The notes under the pieces were generated by a model. It was not told where the DNA came from. It saw only the letters and a list, made by a program, of their open reading frames with translations, and searched no databases. Below are positions 1 through 7,183 of a stretch of DNA of 15,810 bases, in pieces; position 1 is the stretch's first letter; every line of letters begins with the position of its first letter. This DNA is from an uncultured delta proteobacterium (GTDB lineage: Bacteria; Desulfobacterota; Syntrophorhabdia; Syntrophorhabdales; Syntrophorhabdaceae). The stretch covers positions 1 to 15,810 of the forward strand of contig CAIQJW010000060.1 in assembly GCA_903872255.1 (NCBI GenBank). Reading direction: 5' to 3'. The position numbers and the translations under genes are program-made.

Positions 1-1
1 C

Positions 2-868
2 CCTTTTGGAAAGGCAGACAATGTCCTTGGAGGGTCGGCCCTTCATTTTACGAACGCAGCCAGCTTTTTTACCGATGTCGGCATAGTAGCCACTGTCGGC
101 GATGATTTTGACATGGATGGCATATCCTTTCTCAAGGACCGCAGCGTCGACCTCACCGGTATCGAGGTAAACCATGGAAAGACCTTCCGCTGGGAAGGCA
201 GGTACGGGTACGACCTCAACCAGGCCATAACGCTCAAGACGGAACTTAACGTCATAGAGACTTTTCGGCCGAAGGTACCGGAAGATTACAGAAATGCCGA
301 ATTTGTTTTCCTGGCGAACATAGACCCCGAACTCCAGGTCTATGTTATTGACCAGGTCAAAAAACCTGTCGCCCTTGTTCTCGATACGATGAATTTCTGG
401 ATCGAGAACAAATTTGACGCCCTCATGGACGTTATACGGCGGGTTGACATGCTCGTCATAAATGAAGCGGAATTACGCGAGATAACAAAAGAACATAATT
501 TGCTGAAAGGCGCCCGGAAACTGATCGAGACGGGCCCAACGTGTGTTGTCGCCAAGCGCGGAGAATACGGGGTTTTCATGATGAACCGGGACGAGGTATT
601 CCTTGCCCCGGCATTCCCCTTAGAAGACGTTTTTGATCCCACCGGCGCGGGAGACACCTTTGCCGGCGGTTTCATGGGGTACCTTGCCAATGTCGGCGAG
701 GTCAACGCCGAGACGATCAAGCAGGCGATCATCATGGGTACCGTCATGGCATCCTTCAACGTCGAGGATTTCAGCATCAACAGGATAAAAAGACTGACGA
801 TGGAGGAGATAAAGGAGAGGTATCACGCGCTGAAGAGTTGTATGCAGTTCGGCGACATCAAATTATAA
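2..868 (+). CDS. PfkB-family carbohydrate kinase, 5'-truncated by the window
   Basis: This is the C-terminal 288 residues of a ribokinase/PfkB-fold kinase, which transfers the ATP gamma-phosphate to a sugar or nucleoside hydroxyl in the cytoplasm. The frame is open from base 2, so the start lies upstream; an internal ATG at 113 is not a credible start because the GGSA substrate-loop motif (about bases 29-40) lies before it. The second PfkB signature, DPTGAGDTFAGGF, is clear, with the presumed catalytic base Asp (last D of GAGD) at codon 653-655. An N-E-A-E segment around 460-470 matches the usual PfkB N-x-x-E region. The substrate cannot be read from sequence: related proteins include ribokinase, adenosine kinase and unassigned sugar kinases. 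A strong hairpin follows the stop, so this is probably the last gene of its transcript. Family assignment is firm, substrate unknown. Confidence 0.9.
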   Translation, partial: PFGKADNVLGGSALHFTNAASFFTDVGIVATVGDDFDMDGISFLKDRSVDLTGIEVNHGKTFRWEGRYGYDLNQAITLKTELNVIETFRPKVPEDYRNAEFVFLANIDPELQVYVIDQVKKPVALVLDTMNFWIENKFDALMDVIRRVDMLVINEAELREITKEHNLLKGARKLIETGPTCVVAKRGEYGVFMMNRDEVFLAPAFPLEDVFDPTGAGDTFAGGFMGYLANVGEVNAETIKQAIIMGTVMASFNVEDFSINRIKRLTMEEIKERYHALKSCMQFGDIKL

Positions 869-873
869 ACACA

Positions 874-936
874 GTTCCATGTTCTATGTTCCAGGTTAAA
901 GACAAATTTTTGGAACATAGAACATGGAACATTTTT
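874..936 (+). terminator. 20-bp perfect inverted repeat with T-tract; likely terminator of the kinase gene
   Basis: The arms at 874-893 and 911-930 are perfect reverse complements, separated by a 17-base loop and followed by ATTTTT (931-936). This is the layout of a Rho-independent terminator, though the stem is long and AT-rich rather than short and GC-rich. Each arm is itself made of a degenerate heptamer, GTTCCAT-GTTCTAT-GTTCCA, so it may instead be a dispersed intergenic repeat that has been co-opted. It begins 5 bases after the kinase stop codon. Confidence 0.6.
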
Positions 937-956
937 CATGCCAACCCTCGGAAAAA

Positions 957-1010
957 ATGAACGTTCTGCTTAAAAGCCTCCTCAGCCCGTCCACTCAGAA
1001 TGCACGATAA
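957..1010 (+). other. Possible 17-codon leader ORF overlapping the GT9 start
   Basis: An ATG at 957 preceded by GGA five bases upstream opens a 17-codon frame ending at TAA 1008-1010, overlapping the ATG (1000) of the next gene in another frame. The GT9 start itself has no visible Shine-Dalgarno, so translation could reach it by re-initiation from this leader. Codon content is unremarkable and no peptide family is recognised, so this may be chance. Confidence 0.18.
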
Positions 1011-1869
1011 TCGCGACGAGGTCCTGGTCGTACATCTGGGGGGCCTTGGCGATGTCTGCCTCGCAGAATCGGTATTCCTGTCCTTGCTGAGGCATTTCGG
1101 CGACCGCCTTGCGGCATTGGGAAGCCGGCGCTTCCTCGATCTTTTCAGTACATACTTTATGAAGACGTATGGGGTCGAGTCGCGGCACTGGCTTTATCTC
1201 TTTTCAGAAAAACTGACCGGTCCCGATTGGAGGCGGATCGTATTCATCGGCAAGGACAGGCAGGGGGCTATCCGCAGGCGGTGGGCTTCATATTCTCGGG
1301 AAGAGTTAATATTTATCGACATGTACCCCGAAGGATCATTTCCGGACCCCGAAAAGGCCGCCGCATTACCGTATGAAAGGCTGCATATTGAAGAATACCA
1401 GCTTCAGCAGCTTCAGCCCTTTGGCGTCGAGCCTTCAAGGGCGGAGATAATCCCCGGGAAGCCCGGCCCTGTCATCCTGTACCCGGAAAGGGGTTTTGCG
1501 AAGGCGAAATGGCCCCCGGAAAGTTTTCTCGCTTTACGGGACCGCCTCGAGGGAAATAAGATCGAAACGGTGGTCCTTAAACCAGCGGCCCTTAACCTTC
1601 CGGGGGAAGGCATGGTCATTCAGGAACTGATGAAGGTCAAAGAGTTCTTTGGCCAGGGCGGTATTTTTGTATCGAATGATTCCGGAATGGCCCATCTTGC
1701 GGGGGCCTGCGGGTTGCAGACGATAACCATCTTTACCGATTTCGATCCGGCCGCCTGGCATCCGCGGGGACGGAACATTTCCTTAAAACTGAATAGTGAT
1801 AATGTCGGCATCGAGGCGATAGGGGAGATACTTGAGGACCTGTTAGCGCGGCAGGCAGATCGGCCGTAG
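1000..1869 (+). CDS. Glycosyltransferase family 9 (ADP-heptose:LPS heptosyltransferase-like) protein
   Basis: A 289-residue GT-B enzyme of the GT9 family, which typically adds heptose from ADP-heptose to the lipopolysaccharide inner core at the cytoplasmic face of the inner membrane. Visible marks are the N-terminal Rossmann strand with the GGLGD loop (residues 14-18), which in this family contacts the acceptor side, and the C-terminal nucleotide-sugar site SNDSGMAHLAG (about 225-235) followed by an H-P-x-G segment (254-257). It is short for the family (about 330-350), with a reduced linker. No in-frame ATG, GTG or TTG lies between the stop at 958 and the ATG at 1000, so this start is forced although it lacks a Shine-Dalgarno. 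The exact sugar and acceptor are unknown, and it may belong to the divergent GT9 proteins outside the waaC/waaF/waaQ groups. Confidence 0.8.
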   Translation: MHDNRDEVLVVHLGGLGDVCLAESVFLSLLRHFGDRLAALGSRRFLDLFSTYFMKTYGVESRHWLYLFSEKLTGPDWRRIVFIGKDRQGAIRRRWASYSREELIFIDMYPEGSFPDPEKAAALPYERLHIEEYQLQQLQPFGVEPSRAEIIPGKPGPVILYPERGFAKAKWPPESFLALRDRLEGNKIETVVLKPAALNLPGEGMVIQELMKVKEFFGQGGIFVSNDSGMAHLAGACGLQTITIFTDFDPAAWHPRGRNISLKLNSDNVGIEAIGEILEDLLARQADRP

Positions 1870-1896
1870 GAAAACCGGCGTATCCCGTTTTTTTAT
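1870..1896. terminator. Weak shared terminator between convergent genes
   Basis: Between the convergent stops at 1869 and 1893 lies AAAACCGG, a short loop, then CCGTTTTTTT. The arms pair with one bulged C and the plus-strand side ends in a seven-T run (1888-1894), with an A-run on the other side that could serve the minus strand. The short imperfect stem makes this a moderate call. Confidence 0.4.
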
Positions 1897-3221
1897 TTCT
1901 TGTCCTTGTCTTCAATGCTTGAAAGCAGGCGCATCAAATCGGCACCTTGCCGGGAATTGATGCCGTAACGGGAAATTGCCTTTTCGATATTGGTTTTGGC
2001 CAGCATATAATTGCCTTTGCTCAAGTAATAATAACCGAGATACATGTGGCCCGCGCCTTCATCTCCTGTCCTGCCGAGGATCATCCCGAGACGGTAGTAT
2101 ATGTCGGGGTAGATGGGGGCATACTGGGTCAGGCCATTATATGCGGCCACCGCAAGGTCGGTACGGCCCATGCCTTCGTATGCCCGGGCAAGGTAGTATC
2201 GGCCTATATTTTCATGTACATCCTTGAGTTTATCGACAGCTTCCGGAAACCTGTTGGCAGAAATTAATATCTCGCCAAGGAAAAGGTCTCTGTAAGGAGA
2301 AGAACTGGCCCGTGCGATCTCGAGCGCTTTCTCAAAGTCGCCCTTGAATGAATAATAGAGCGAGGCCCCGTATGCTGCAACGGGGTCTTTGGTGTTCTGC
2401 TCGTAGCGTTTTACCCAGATATCATCAAGAAGTCCGGATGTCTTGTACACCTGGATAATGCTTGCCCGTACGATAATGTACGGAAATAGGGACACGGACG
2501 CGGACGTGGGTTTCCGGGCCCACATCGATTCAAGGGCTATTATGCGGCTTTCATGGTATGGGTGCGTCAGGAGATACTGGGGATAAAGCTTATCGCTGCC
2601 CCCGAAACGCAGTTTCCTGAGAAAATCCGAGATCCCAAGGCCTCCGTACCCCGCCTCATTCGCGAGGGTAGAACCTTCTCTGTCCGCTTCTTCCTCATCC
2701 TGCCGCGAATATTTCAAGGCGGCGGCTTGAGCGCCTCCCATGCCCGCTATAAGGACTGCGCTCCTTGCCGCATCACCGACAAGCAGCGCTGCTATCATGG
2801 TCGCAACCATTGTGGCCGTGAAATATTTTTCCTTCTCAGCTCTCTTGGCAATATGCCGTTTCTTGATATGGGCAAATTCGTGGGCCATGACACCCGCGAC
2901 CTCTTCCTCTTTATCACAGTTGGCTATAAGCCCCGACGCAATATAAACATAGCCTCCAGGGGTCGCAAATGCGTCGATCGTCGGGCTATCAATGACCGTA
3001 AAGACAATAGGAAACGGCATAGTCGTCTTGCTCTCGAGCCTGTTTCGTATGTCGTCAAGGTAAAACGATATGTACGGATCATTGTTTATGGGAACTGCGC
3101 GGGAAATTTGAAGGAATGCCTCCCTCCCGTATTGCCTCTCTTCCTCATTGGTGAGTGCTAAGGCAGGGACAGAGGCAGCGATAAAGGCGATGACAAGGAT
3201 AATGGTGAAACACTTTTTCAT
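1893..3221 (-). CDS. Periplasmic M48-family zinc metalloprotease with TPR-like C-terminus (BepA/YfgC-like)
   Basis: A 442-residue exported protein resembling BepA, which in other Gram-negatives acts in outer-membrane protein and LptD assembly quality control. Residues 1-22 form a signal peptide (Lys-Lys start, hydrophobic core, A-L-A before the mature end); Cys4 is too early for a lipobox. The M48 zinc site is present: HEFAH at 114-118 gives two His ligands and the catalytic Glu, and SRQDEEEAD (172-180) carries the third ligand Glu plus the conserved E-A-D. A hydrophobic Ala-rich stretch (about 135-170) lies between them, as in membrane-apposed M48 enzymes. The conserved THPYHESR follows near 219-226. 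From about 290 to 435 helices with A-x-x-Y and G-x-x-Y/L spacing suggest TPR repeats. Its ATG overlaps the stop of the upstream carboxypeptidase (TAATG), so the two are translationally coupled. Confidence 0.88.
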   Translation of the reverse strand: MKKCFTIILVIAFIAASVPALALTNEEERQYGREAFLQISRAVPINNDPYISFYLDDIRNRLESKTTMPFPIVFTVIDSPTIDAFATPGGYVYIASGLIANCDKEEEVAGVMAHEFAHIKKRHIAKRAEKEKYFTATMVATMIAALLVGDAARSAVLIAGMGGAQAAALKYSRQDEEEADREGSTLANEAGYGGLGISDFLRKLRFGGSDKLYPQYLLTHPYHESRIIALESMWARKPTSASVSLFPYIIVRASIIQVYKTSGLLDDIWVKRYEQNTKDPVAAYGASLYYSFKGDFEKALEIARASSSPYRDLFLGEILISANRFPEAVDKLKDVHENIGRYYLARAYEGMGRTDLAVAAYNGLTQYAPIYPDIYYRLGMILGRTGDEGAGHMYLGYYYLSKGNYMLAKTNIEKAISRYGINSRQGADLMRLLSSIEDKDKK

Positions 3222-4168
3222 TATTTCTTGGCGTATTTTTTATTGGTTTTGCCGGTATGGCGCTTTACGGATTTTTTAGGATGAGCGGATTTTTTCTTCG
3301 GTGTCTTAGCAGCGGATGAGTACGATACCGTCGAGGCTTTTGCCAGGCGAAGCTGTTCGTCCGTAGGCACTTCATCATATATCGTTCTCAAGATCTGAAC
3401 GGTGTCTTTCCAGAGGCTCCGGCTTCCGAGCATCGCAAGGATGTAGACCTTCCCGTTTTTTTCAAACGCACCAACATAGCAATGGCGCGCAGCGCGGGTA
3501 TACCCCGTTTTTCCGCCGATCGCGGGCTCGAAGCAGAACAGAAGCCTGTTATGGTTCTTGTACCTGGTTTTTCGGGTACTGTCCTCAAAAGTGAAGTACC
3601 GGGTCTGGACGAGGTCGAGGAACCTTTCATTCGTCAGTGCCTGCCGGAAGATGAGGGCGAGATCGTAGGGGCTGCTGTATTGCTTGTCAGAAGGGAGGCC
3701 CGATGCATTTTCAAAATTGGTATCGATCGCCCCGAGGTCGCGTGCCCTCTCCGTCATGATCCGCGCAAAGGATGTTTCTGAACCGGCGATAAACGTTGCA
3801 AGGGTATACGCCGCATCATTTGCCGATTCCACCATTGTGCCTGTCAGAAGGTCGTAGGACCGGTATTTTTTCCCCGGGACAAGATTCATCTTGGAGCGGG
3901 GTATTGCCGTTACGTTCTTGTCGGCGACAACGACCTCCTCACCGCTTAAGCGTTCGAGTGCGATCAGAGTGGTCATGACCTTGGTTGTGCTCGCCGGGGG
4001 AAGTCGGCGATGATAGTCTTTGCCCGTGATGATGCGGAACGTGTCCCTTTCGACGAGTATATAGGATGTCGCGGTTATACCGCCGTTGGAGGCGTTCTCA
4101 ACTGCCGGGAGGATATGTGGAGCTAAAATTAATGCAAAGAAAAGTACGAGGTTAAAAGCCAGGCGCAT
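3221..4168 (-). CDS. D-alanyl-D-alanine carboxypeptidase, peptidase S11 family (DacA/PBP5-like)
   Basis: A 315-residue periplasmic serine DD-peptidase, which trims the terminal D-Ala from peptidoglycan pentapeptides. A signal peptide occupies about residues 1-22. All three penicillin-binding motifs are present: S60-T-T-K63 (nucleophile Ser60, general base Lys63), S115-A-N117 and K220-T-G222. The core ends near residue 265; instead of the beta-sheet PBP5 C-terminal domain and amphipathic anchor there is a strongly basic tail (about 285-315, mostly Lys with Ser, Thr and His), which may bind anionic polymers or cell wall. The ATG at 4168 is the first possible start, since an in-frame TAA lies nine bases before it. 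No Shine-Dalgarno is visible, but a good promoter sits immediately upstream. It is first in an operon with the M48 protease gene, pairing a wall enzyme with an envelope protease. Confidence 0.93.
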   Translation of the reverse strand: MRLAFNLVLFFALILAPHILPAVENASNGGITATSYILVERDTFRIITGKDYHRRLPPASTTKVMTTLIALERLSGEEVVVADKNVTAIPRSKMNLVPGKKYRSYDLLTGTMVESANDAAYTLATFIAGSETSFARIMTERARDLGAIDTNFENASGLPSDKQYSSPYDLALIFRQALTNERFLDLVQTRYFTFEDSTRKTRYKNHNRLLFCFEPAIGGKTGYTRAARHCYVGAFEKNGKVYILAMLGSRSLWKDTVQILRTIYDEVPTDEQLRLAKASTVSYSSAAKTPKKKSAHPKKSVKRHTGKTNKKYAKK

Positions 4169-4177
4169 CGTGGCTTA

Positions 4178-4206
4178 TTTATACACTATTTGGCGGCGCG
4201 ATACAA
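4178..4206 (-). promoter_or_regulatory. Sigma-70-type promoter for the carboxypeptidase/M48 operon
   Basis: On the minus strand TTGTAT (4206-4201) and TATAAA (4183-4178) are separated by exactly 17 bases, a good housekeeping match. The -10 ends only nine bases before the ATG at 4168, so the predicted transcript would begin within a few bases of the start codon, consistent with the lack of a Shine-Dalgarno. Confidence 0.5.
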
Positions 4207-4225
4207 CAGGTATAGCATAAAAAAC

Positions 4226-4259
4226 TTGAAGGATTACAAAGCCTAGGGTACAGTATACA
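4226..4259 (+). promoter_or_regulatory. Candidate promoter and GntR-type operator for the regulator gene
   Basis: TTGAAG (4226-4231) and TACAGT (4249-4254) are 17 bases apart and could be the -35 and -10 of the regulator gene. Overlapping the -10 is AGTATACA (4252-4259), with the palindrome GTATAC at 4253-4258; read on either strand it fits the general GntR-family half-site consensus yGT-M-K-ACy with no central base. The position would allow autorepression. A second weaker promoter, TTGGCG (4190-4195) with TAGCAT (4213-4218), is also possible. The assignment is by motif only. Confidence 0.35.
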
Positions 4260-4264
4260 AAATA

Positions 4265-4945
4265 ATGAAAAAGCTGATCATCAAAAAAGATAAGACGATC
4301 AGGCAGAAAGTCTATCATCATATCCGTGAGGAGATCCTGAAAGGGACGATAGCTCCCAAGGACCGGCTTATCGAGGCAAAGATCGCGGAAGAGATCGGCA
4401 CGTCGCGTACCCCGGTCCGCGAGGCCCTTCATAATCTTGAACTTGAGAAGCTCGTTATATCCATCCCCCGGGTCGGGTACGTCGTGCGGGGCATGGACAT
4501 GGAAGAGGTCGAGCAGATATGCGAGATACGGGCGGCCATCGAGGGCCTCGCCATCGAATGGGCCGTGAGGAAACAGCGGGATAGACTTATCCAGTCATTG
4601 AAGAGAAATATAGCAAATCAGAAAAAACATATAACCAAAGGCAACCTGAACGGTTATGTAGAGTTCGATGCCCAGTTTCATGACATTATAGCCCGGCTGG
4701 CCGGAAGCGAACGACTCCTTGAGCTTACCCAGACATTGCGGCGTCATATGCTGCGGTACAGGATCCAGTGCATCTATATGACCGAGACCGCCGAAAGATC
4801 ATTGCACGGACACGAGAGGATAGTCGACGCTATCGAAAAAGGAGATTTCGTGGAGGTCGCCGTTGCCGTGAAAACGCATCTTATTCAGGCACGGGATGAT
4901 ATTCTTTATTATGTCTTCCGTGATGCCGACGATAACAAGGCATGA
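4265..4945 (+). CDS. GntR-family transcriptional regulator, FadR subfamily (FCD domain)
   Basis: A 226-residue regulator. The winged helix-turn-helix spans about residues 10-75 and includes the characteristic S-R-T-P-V-R-E-A-L recognition segment (47-55) and a G-Y-V-V-R wing (71-75). The all-helical FCD ligand domain follows (about 80-215), with the metal-site residues of the subfamily: D135 and H139, H183 in the H-G-H-E-R segment, and H205 in K-T-H. Such proteins usually repress a neighbouring operon until a small carboxylate binds. It lies directly upstream of, and in the same direction as, the Liv-type transporter genes, so it is the obvious candidate regulator of them. An in-frame TAG at 4244 rules out earlier starts; the ATG at 4265 lacks a Shine-Dalgarno. 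The effector cannot be deduced. Confidence 0.92.
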   Translation: MKKLIIKKDKTIRQKVYHHIREEILKGTIAPKDRLIEAKIAEEIGTSRTPVREALHNLELEKLVISIPRVGYVVRGMDMEEVEQICEIRAAIEGLAIEWAVRKQRDRLIQSLKRNIANQKKHITKGNLNGYVEFDAQFHDIIARLAGSERLLELTQTLRRHMLRYRIQCIYMTETAERSLHGHERIVDAIEKGDFVEVAVAVKTHLIQARDDILYYVFRDADDNKA

Positions 4946-4949
4946 GATG

Positions 4950-4967
4950 CACGAAAGTTTTTTCGTG
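4950..4967 (+). other. Small hairpin after the GntR gene
   Basis: CACGAAA, a four-base loop and TTTCGTG form a perfect 7-bp stem five bases after the regulator stop codon. No T-tract follows, so it could be a weak or partial terminator, or a processing or pausing site that sets the ratio of regulator to transporter transcript. Confidence 0.4.
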
Positions 4968-4975
4968 TCCCTGAA

Positions 4976-5033
4976 TTGACAAAACGCTATTTCTGTGTCA
5001 ATGTCAAATCAAGCAATACAATTTTATGGAGGT
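4976..5033 (+). promoter_or_regulatory. Upstream region of the binding-protein gene: TTGACA/TGTCAA repeats and strong ribosome binding site
   Basis: TTGACA (4976-4981) is a perfect -35 hexamer but has no acceptable -10 at 16-18 bases. It is also the reverse complement of two tandem TGTCAA copies (4996-5001 and 5002-5007); the first lies 20 bases centre to centre, two helical turns, as in a dimer or tetramer operator. TACAAT (5017-5022) could be a -10 with a poor -35. GGAGGT (5028-5033) is a strong Shine-Dalgarno six bases before the ATG at 5040, and it decides that start. Confidence 0.4.
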
Positions 5034-5039
5034 GCTGAT

Positions 5040-6257
5040 ATGAAATGGCTGTCCCGTATCATTTTCTTATCCGTCATCCTGTTATTCGTACTGTGCACAT
5101 TTTCTATTTCTCACGCCGCCAACACTATAAAGGTAGGGATCGTGGACACCTACACCGGGCCAGCCACGACCTTTACCAATGATGTCCTTGACGGCTTCAA
5201 GCTTGCCGTAGAGAGGATAAACGCCGGGGGTGGCATCCTCGGCAAGAAGATCGAGTATACGTTTCGGGACGAAAAGTTCAAGCCGGATATCGGTCTTGCA
5301 ATGGCAAAAGAGCTCATCCTGAAGGAAAAGGTCGATATCCTGATGGGGACGATAAACAGCGCCACCACCCTTGCCATTTCGGATTTTGTGAAGAAAGAGA
5401 AGGTGCCCTTCTTCGTCACATTTGCAAAAAGTGAAAAGATCGTTGGCGAAAAGGGTCACCGCTATATCTTCAATATGAACGAGCATACGGAAATGGCAGG
5501 CAGGGCCGCCGCAATAGCGCTTGCAAAAAAACCATACGTAAAGTACTGGATCGCAGGCGACGATTACGAGTATGGTCACGCTATCGCCGATGCCGTCTGG
5601 AGCAATCTCAAAAAGATAAAACCCTCGGTGCAGAAGGTTGGCGAGACCTGGTGGAAGGTTGGCGAGGCCGATTTCACGCCGTACATAACGCAGATCCTGG
5701 CCGCAAAACCCGATTTTATCATCGTGGCGACGGGAGGGTCCGGCATGGTCAATTTCCAGAAGGCCGCAAAAGCGACGGGCTTAAGCCAGAAGGTCCCGTT
5801 TTATCAGCATACCGCCACCGAACTTTCCGTTCTCGCGCCTCAGGGGCCGAATGCTCCGGAGGGTGTCTATGGAACGGCGAACTATTTCTTCTACTATCCC
5901 GACACTCCCGAAAACCGGGCTTTTGTCGCGGACTTCAAGAAGGCCTATAACCGCAATCCGAGGATCGGAGCCCTGTACGGCTATATGACGGCACAATTTA
6001 TCGCCGCGGGGTATAAGAAAGCCGGAGCGATCGACAGGGAAAAACTGGTGAATGCCCTGGAAGGCATGTCTCTCGATAGCCCTGTAGGCAATCTCGAGAT
6101 CCGCAAGTGTGATCACCAGCTCCTGATACCTATGTATTTCGGCGTCACGAAAAAAGACCCGAAGTATGATTTCCTGATTGCGGGGAATATAGAGGTTATC
6201 CAGGGCAAGGACTATGTCCCGTCATGCCAGGAGGTCCTGAAGCTGCGTAAGAAATAA
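5040..6257 (+). CDS. Liv/HAAT-type ABC transporter substrate-binding protein
   Basis: A 405-residue periplasmic binding protein of the type I fold (Leu/Ile/Val-binding, LivJ/LivK-like), which delivers its ligand to the permeases encoded downstream. I chose the ATG at 5040 because GGAGGT sits just before it and it opens on a signal peptide (about residues 1-27, ending I-S-H-A-A). An upstream in-frame GTG at 4995 would put 15 polar residues before the signal. The mature protein opens with K-V-G-I-V-D-T-Y-T-G-P, the usual first strand and ligand loop, followed by A-V-E-R-I-N-A-G-G-G-I-L-G-K-K typical of the family. The family also takes up aromatic acids, amides and urea, so branched-chain amino acids are only the default guess. 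It starts a five-gene transporter operon and lies behind an FCD-type GntR regulator. Confidence 0.92.
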   Translation: MKWLSRIIFLSVILLFVLCTFSISHAANTIKVGIVDTYTGPATTFTNDVLDGFKLAVERINAGGGILGKKIEYTFRDEKFKPDIGLAMAKELILKEKVDILMGTINSATTLAISDFVKKEKVPFFVTFAKSEKIVGEKGHRYIFNMNEHTEMAGRAAAIALAKKPYVKYWIAGDDYEYGHAIADAVWSNLKKIKPSVQKVGETWWKVGEADFTPYITQILAAKPDFIIVATGGSGMVNFQKAAKATGLSQKVPFYQHTATELSVLAPQGPNAPEGVYGTANYFFYYPDTPENRAFVADFKKAYNRNPRIGALYGYMTAQFIAAGYKKAGAIDREKLVNALEGMSLDSPVGNLEIRKCDHQLLIPMYFGVTKKDPKYDFLIAGNIEVIQGKDYVPSCQEVLKLRKK

Positions 6258-6273
6258 AAGGAACATTACGAGA

Positions 6274-7173
6274 ATGGAGAATCTTTTCGGATTCATAAGC
6301 CCGGGCATTTTAAGCCAGATCCTTGTCGGGCTTTCGCGTACTGTAATACTTTTTATAGTATCATCGGGCCTGAGCCTCATTCTGGGGGTCTTAAGGATCC
6401 CGAATGTGGCTCACGGTTCTCTCTACATGATCGGCGCCTTCATGGCCTATAGCGTATCGCATCTCTTTGGCGGAGGCACTGCGGGTTTCTGGATCGCCCT
6501 CATCCTGGCCCCGCTCGGGGTGGCCGCCTTGAGTTTCCTGGCGGAGCGTTCCCTGTTCCAGTTCCTCTATGAGCGCGAACACCTGATGCTTCTTCTTCTC
6601 ACGTTCGCTCTTTCCCTGGTTTTCGGGGATCTTGTGAAACTGGTCTGGGGCGCAGAATACCGTTCGGTCCCTGTACCGTTCATATTCCAGGGATATATAA
6701 ATCTTTTCGGGGGCCTGCCTTTTCCCATCTACAGCTTTTTCCTGCTTATCATGGGCCCGGTGATAGCAATATTATTGTGGCTCTTGACCAATAAGACCAA
6801 GATAGGCAAGATTTCACGCGCGGCCGCTGTCGACAGGGAAATGGTCGGTGCGGTCGGGATCAATGTGAGCTGGGTGTTTGGAATCGTCTTTATTATCGGG
6901 TGCTCCCTCGCAGGGCTTGGCGGAGTGCTTGTCGCTCCTACGGTCAGCGTGACCCTTGGAATGGACCACACCCTGATAATGGAGGCATTTCTTATCGTGA
7001 TCATGGGAGGGCTAGGCAATGTCTGGGGCGCTCTCCTGGGGGCGCTCATCTTTGGCCTTACGCAGTCTCTCGGGATCCTCATCTGGCCGCAGTTCGGTAT
7101 TGTCTTTCCGTATCTCGCGGTGGTTGTCGTCCTTATTTTCAGGCCAACGGGCATTTTGAGATCAACATGGTGA
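6274..7173 (+). CDS. livH: Branched-chain amino acid-type ABC transporter permease, LivH-like
   Basis: A 299-residue inner-membrane permease with about eight hydrophobic segments. Family marks are N-V-A-H-G-S-L-Y-M-I-G-A near residue 45, the G-L-G-G-V-L segment (about 213-218) and the G-G-L-G-N-V-W-G-A-L-L-G-A loop (about 247-259) that belongs to the region contacting the ATPases. It would form a heterodimeric channel with the LivM-like protein encoded next. An AAGGA ribosome site lies about ten bases before the ATG, and the gene begins 16 bases after the binding-protein stop. The symbol denotes family position in the operon; the transported compound is not established. Confidence 0.92.
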   Translation: MENLFGFISPGILSQILVGLSRTVILFIVSSGLSLILGVLRIPNVAHGSLYMIGAFMAYSVSHLFGGGTAGFWIALILAPLGVAALSFLAERSLFQFLYEREHLMLLLLTFALSLVFGDLVKLVWGAEYRSVPVPFIFQGYINLFGGLPFPIYSFFLLIMGPVIAILLWLLTNKTKIGKISRAAAVDREMVGAVGINVSWVFGIVFIIGCSLAGLGGVLVAPTVSVTLGMDHTLIMEAFLIVIMGGLGNVWGALLGALIFGLTQSLGILIWPQFGIVFPYLAVVVVLIFRPTGILRSTW

Positions 7174-7183
7174 GGGGCGCCCA

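Noticed and set aside
2553..3161. 202-codon plus-strand frame opposite the M48 protease gene
   Set aside because: The minus strand here encodes the HEFAH zinc site and signal peptide; the plus-strand product has no family likeness.
4995..5039. Upstream GTG start extending the binding protein by 15 residues
   Set aside because: The extension places polar residues before a good signal peptide and has no ribosome site; GGAGGT directly precedes the ATG at 5040.
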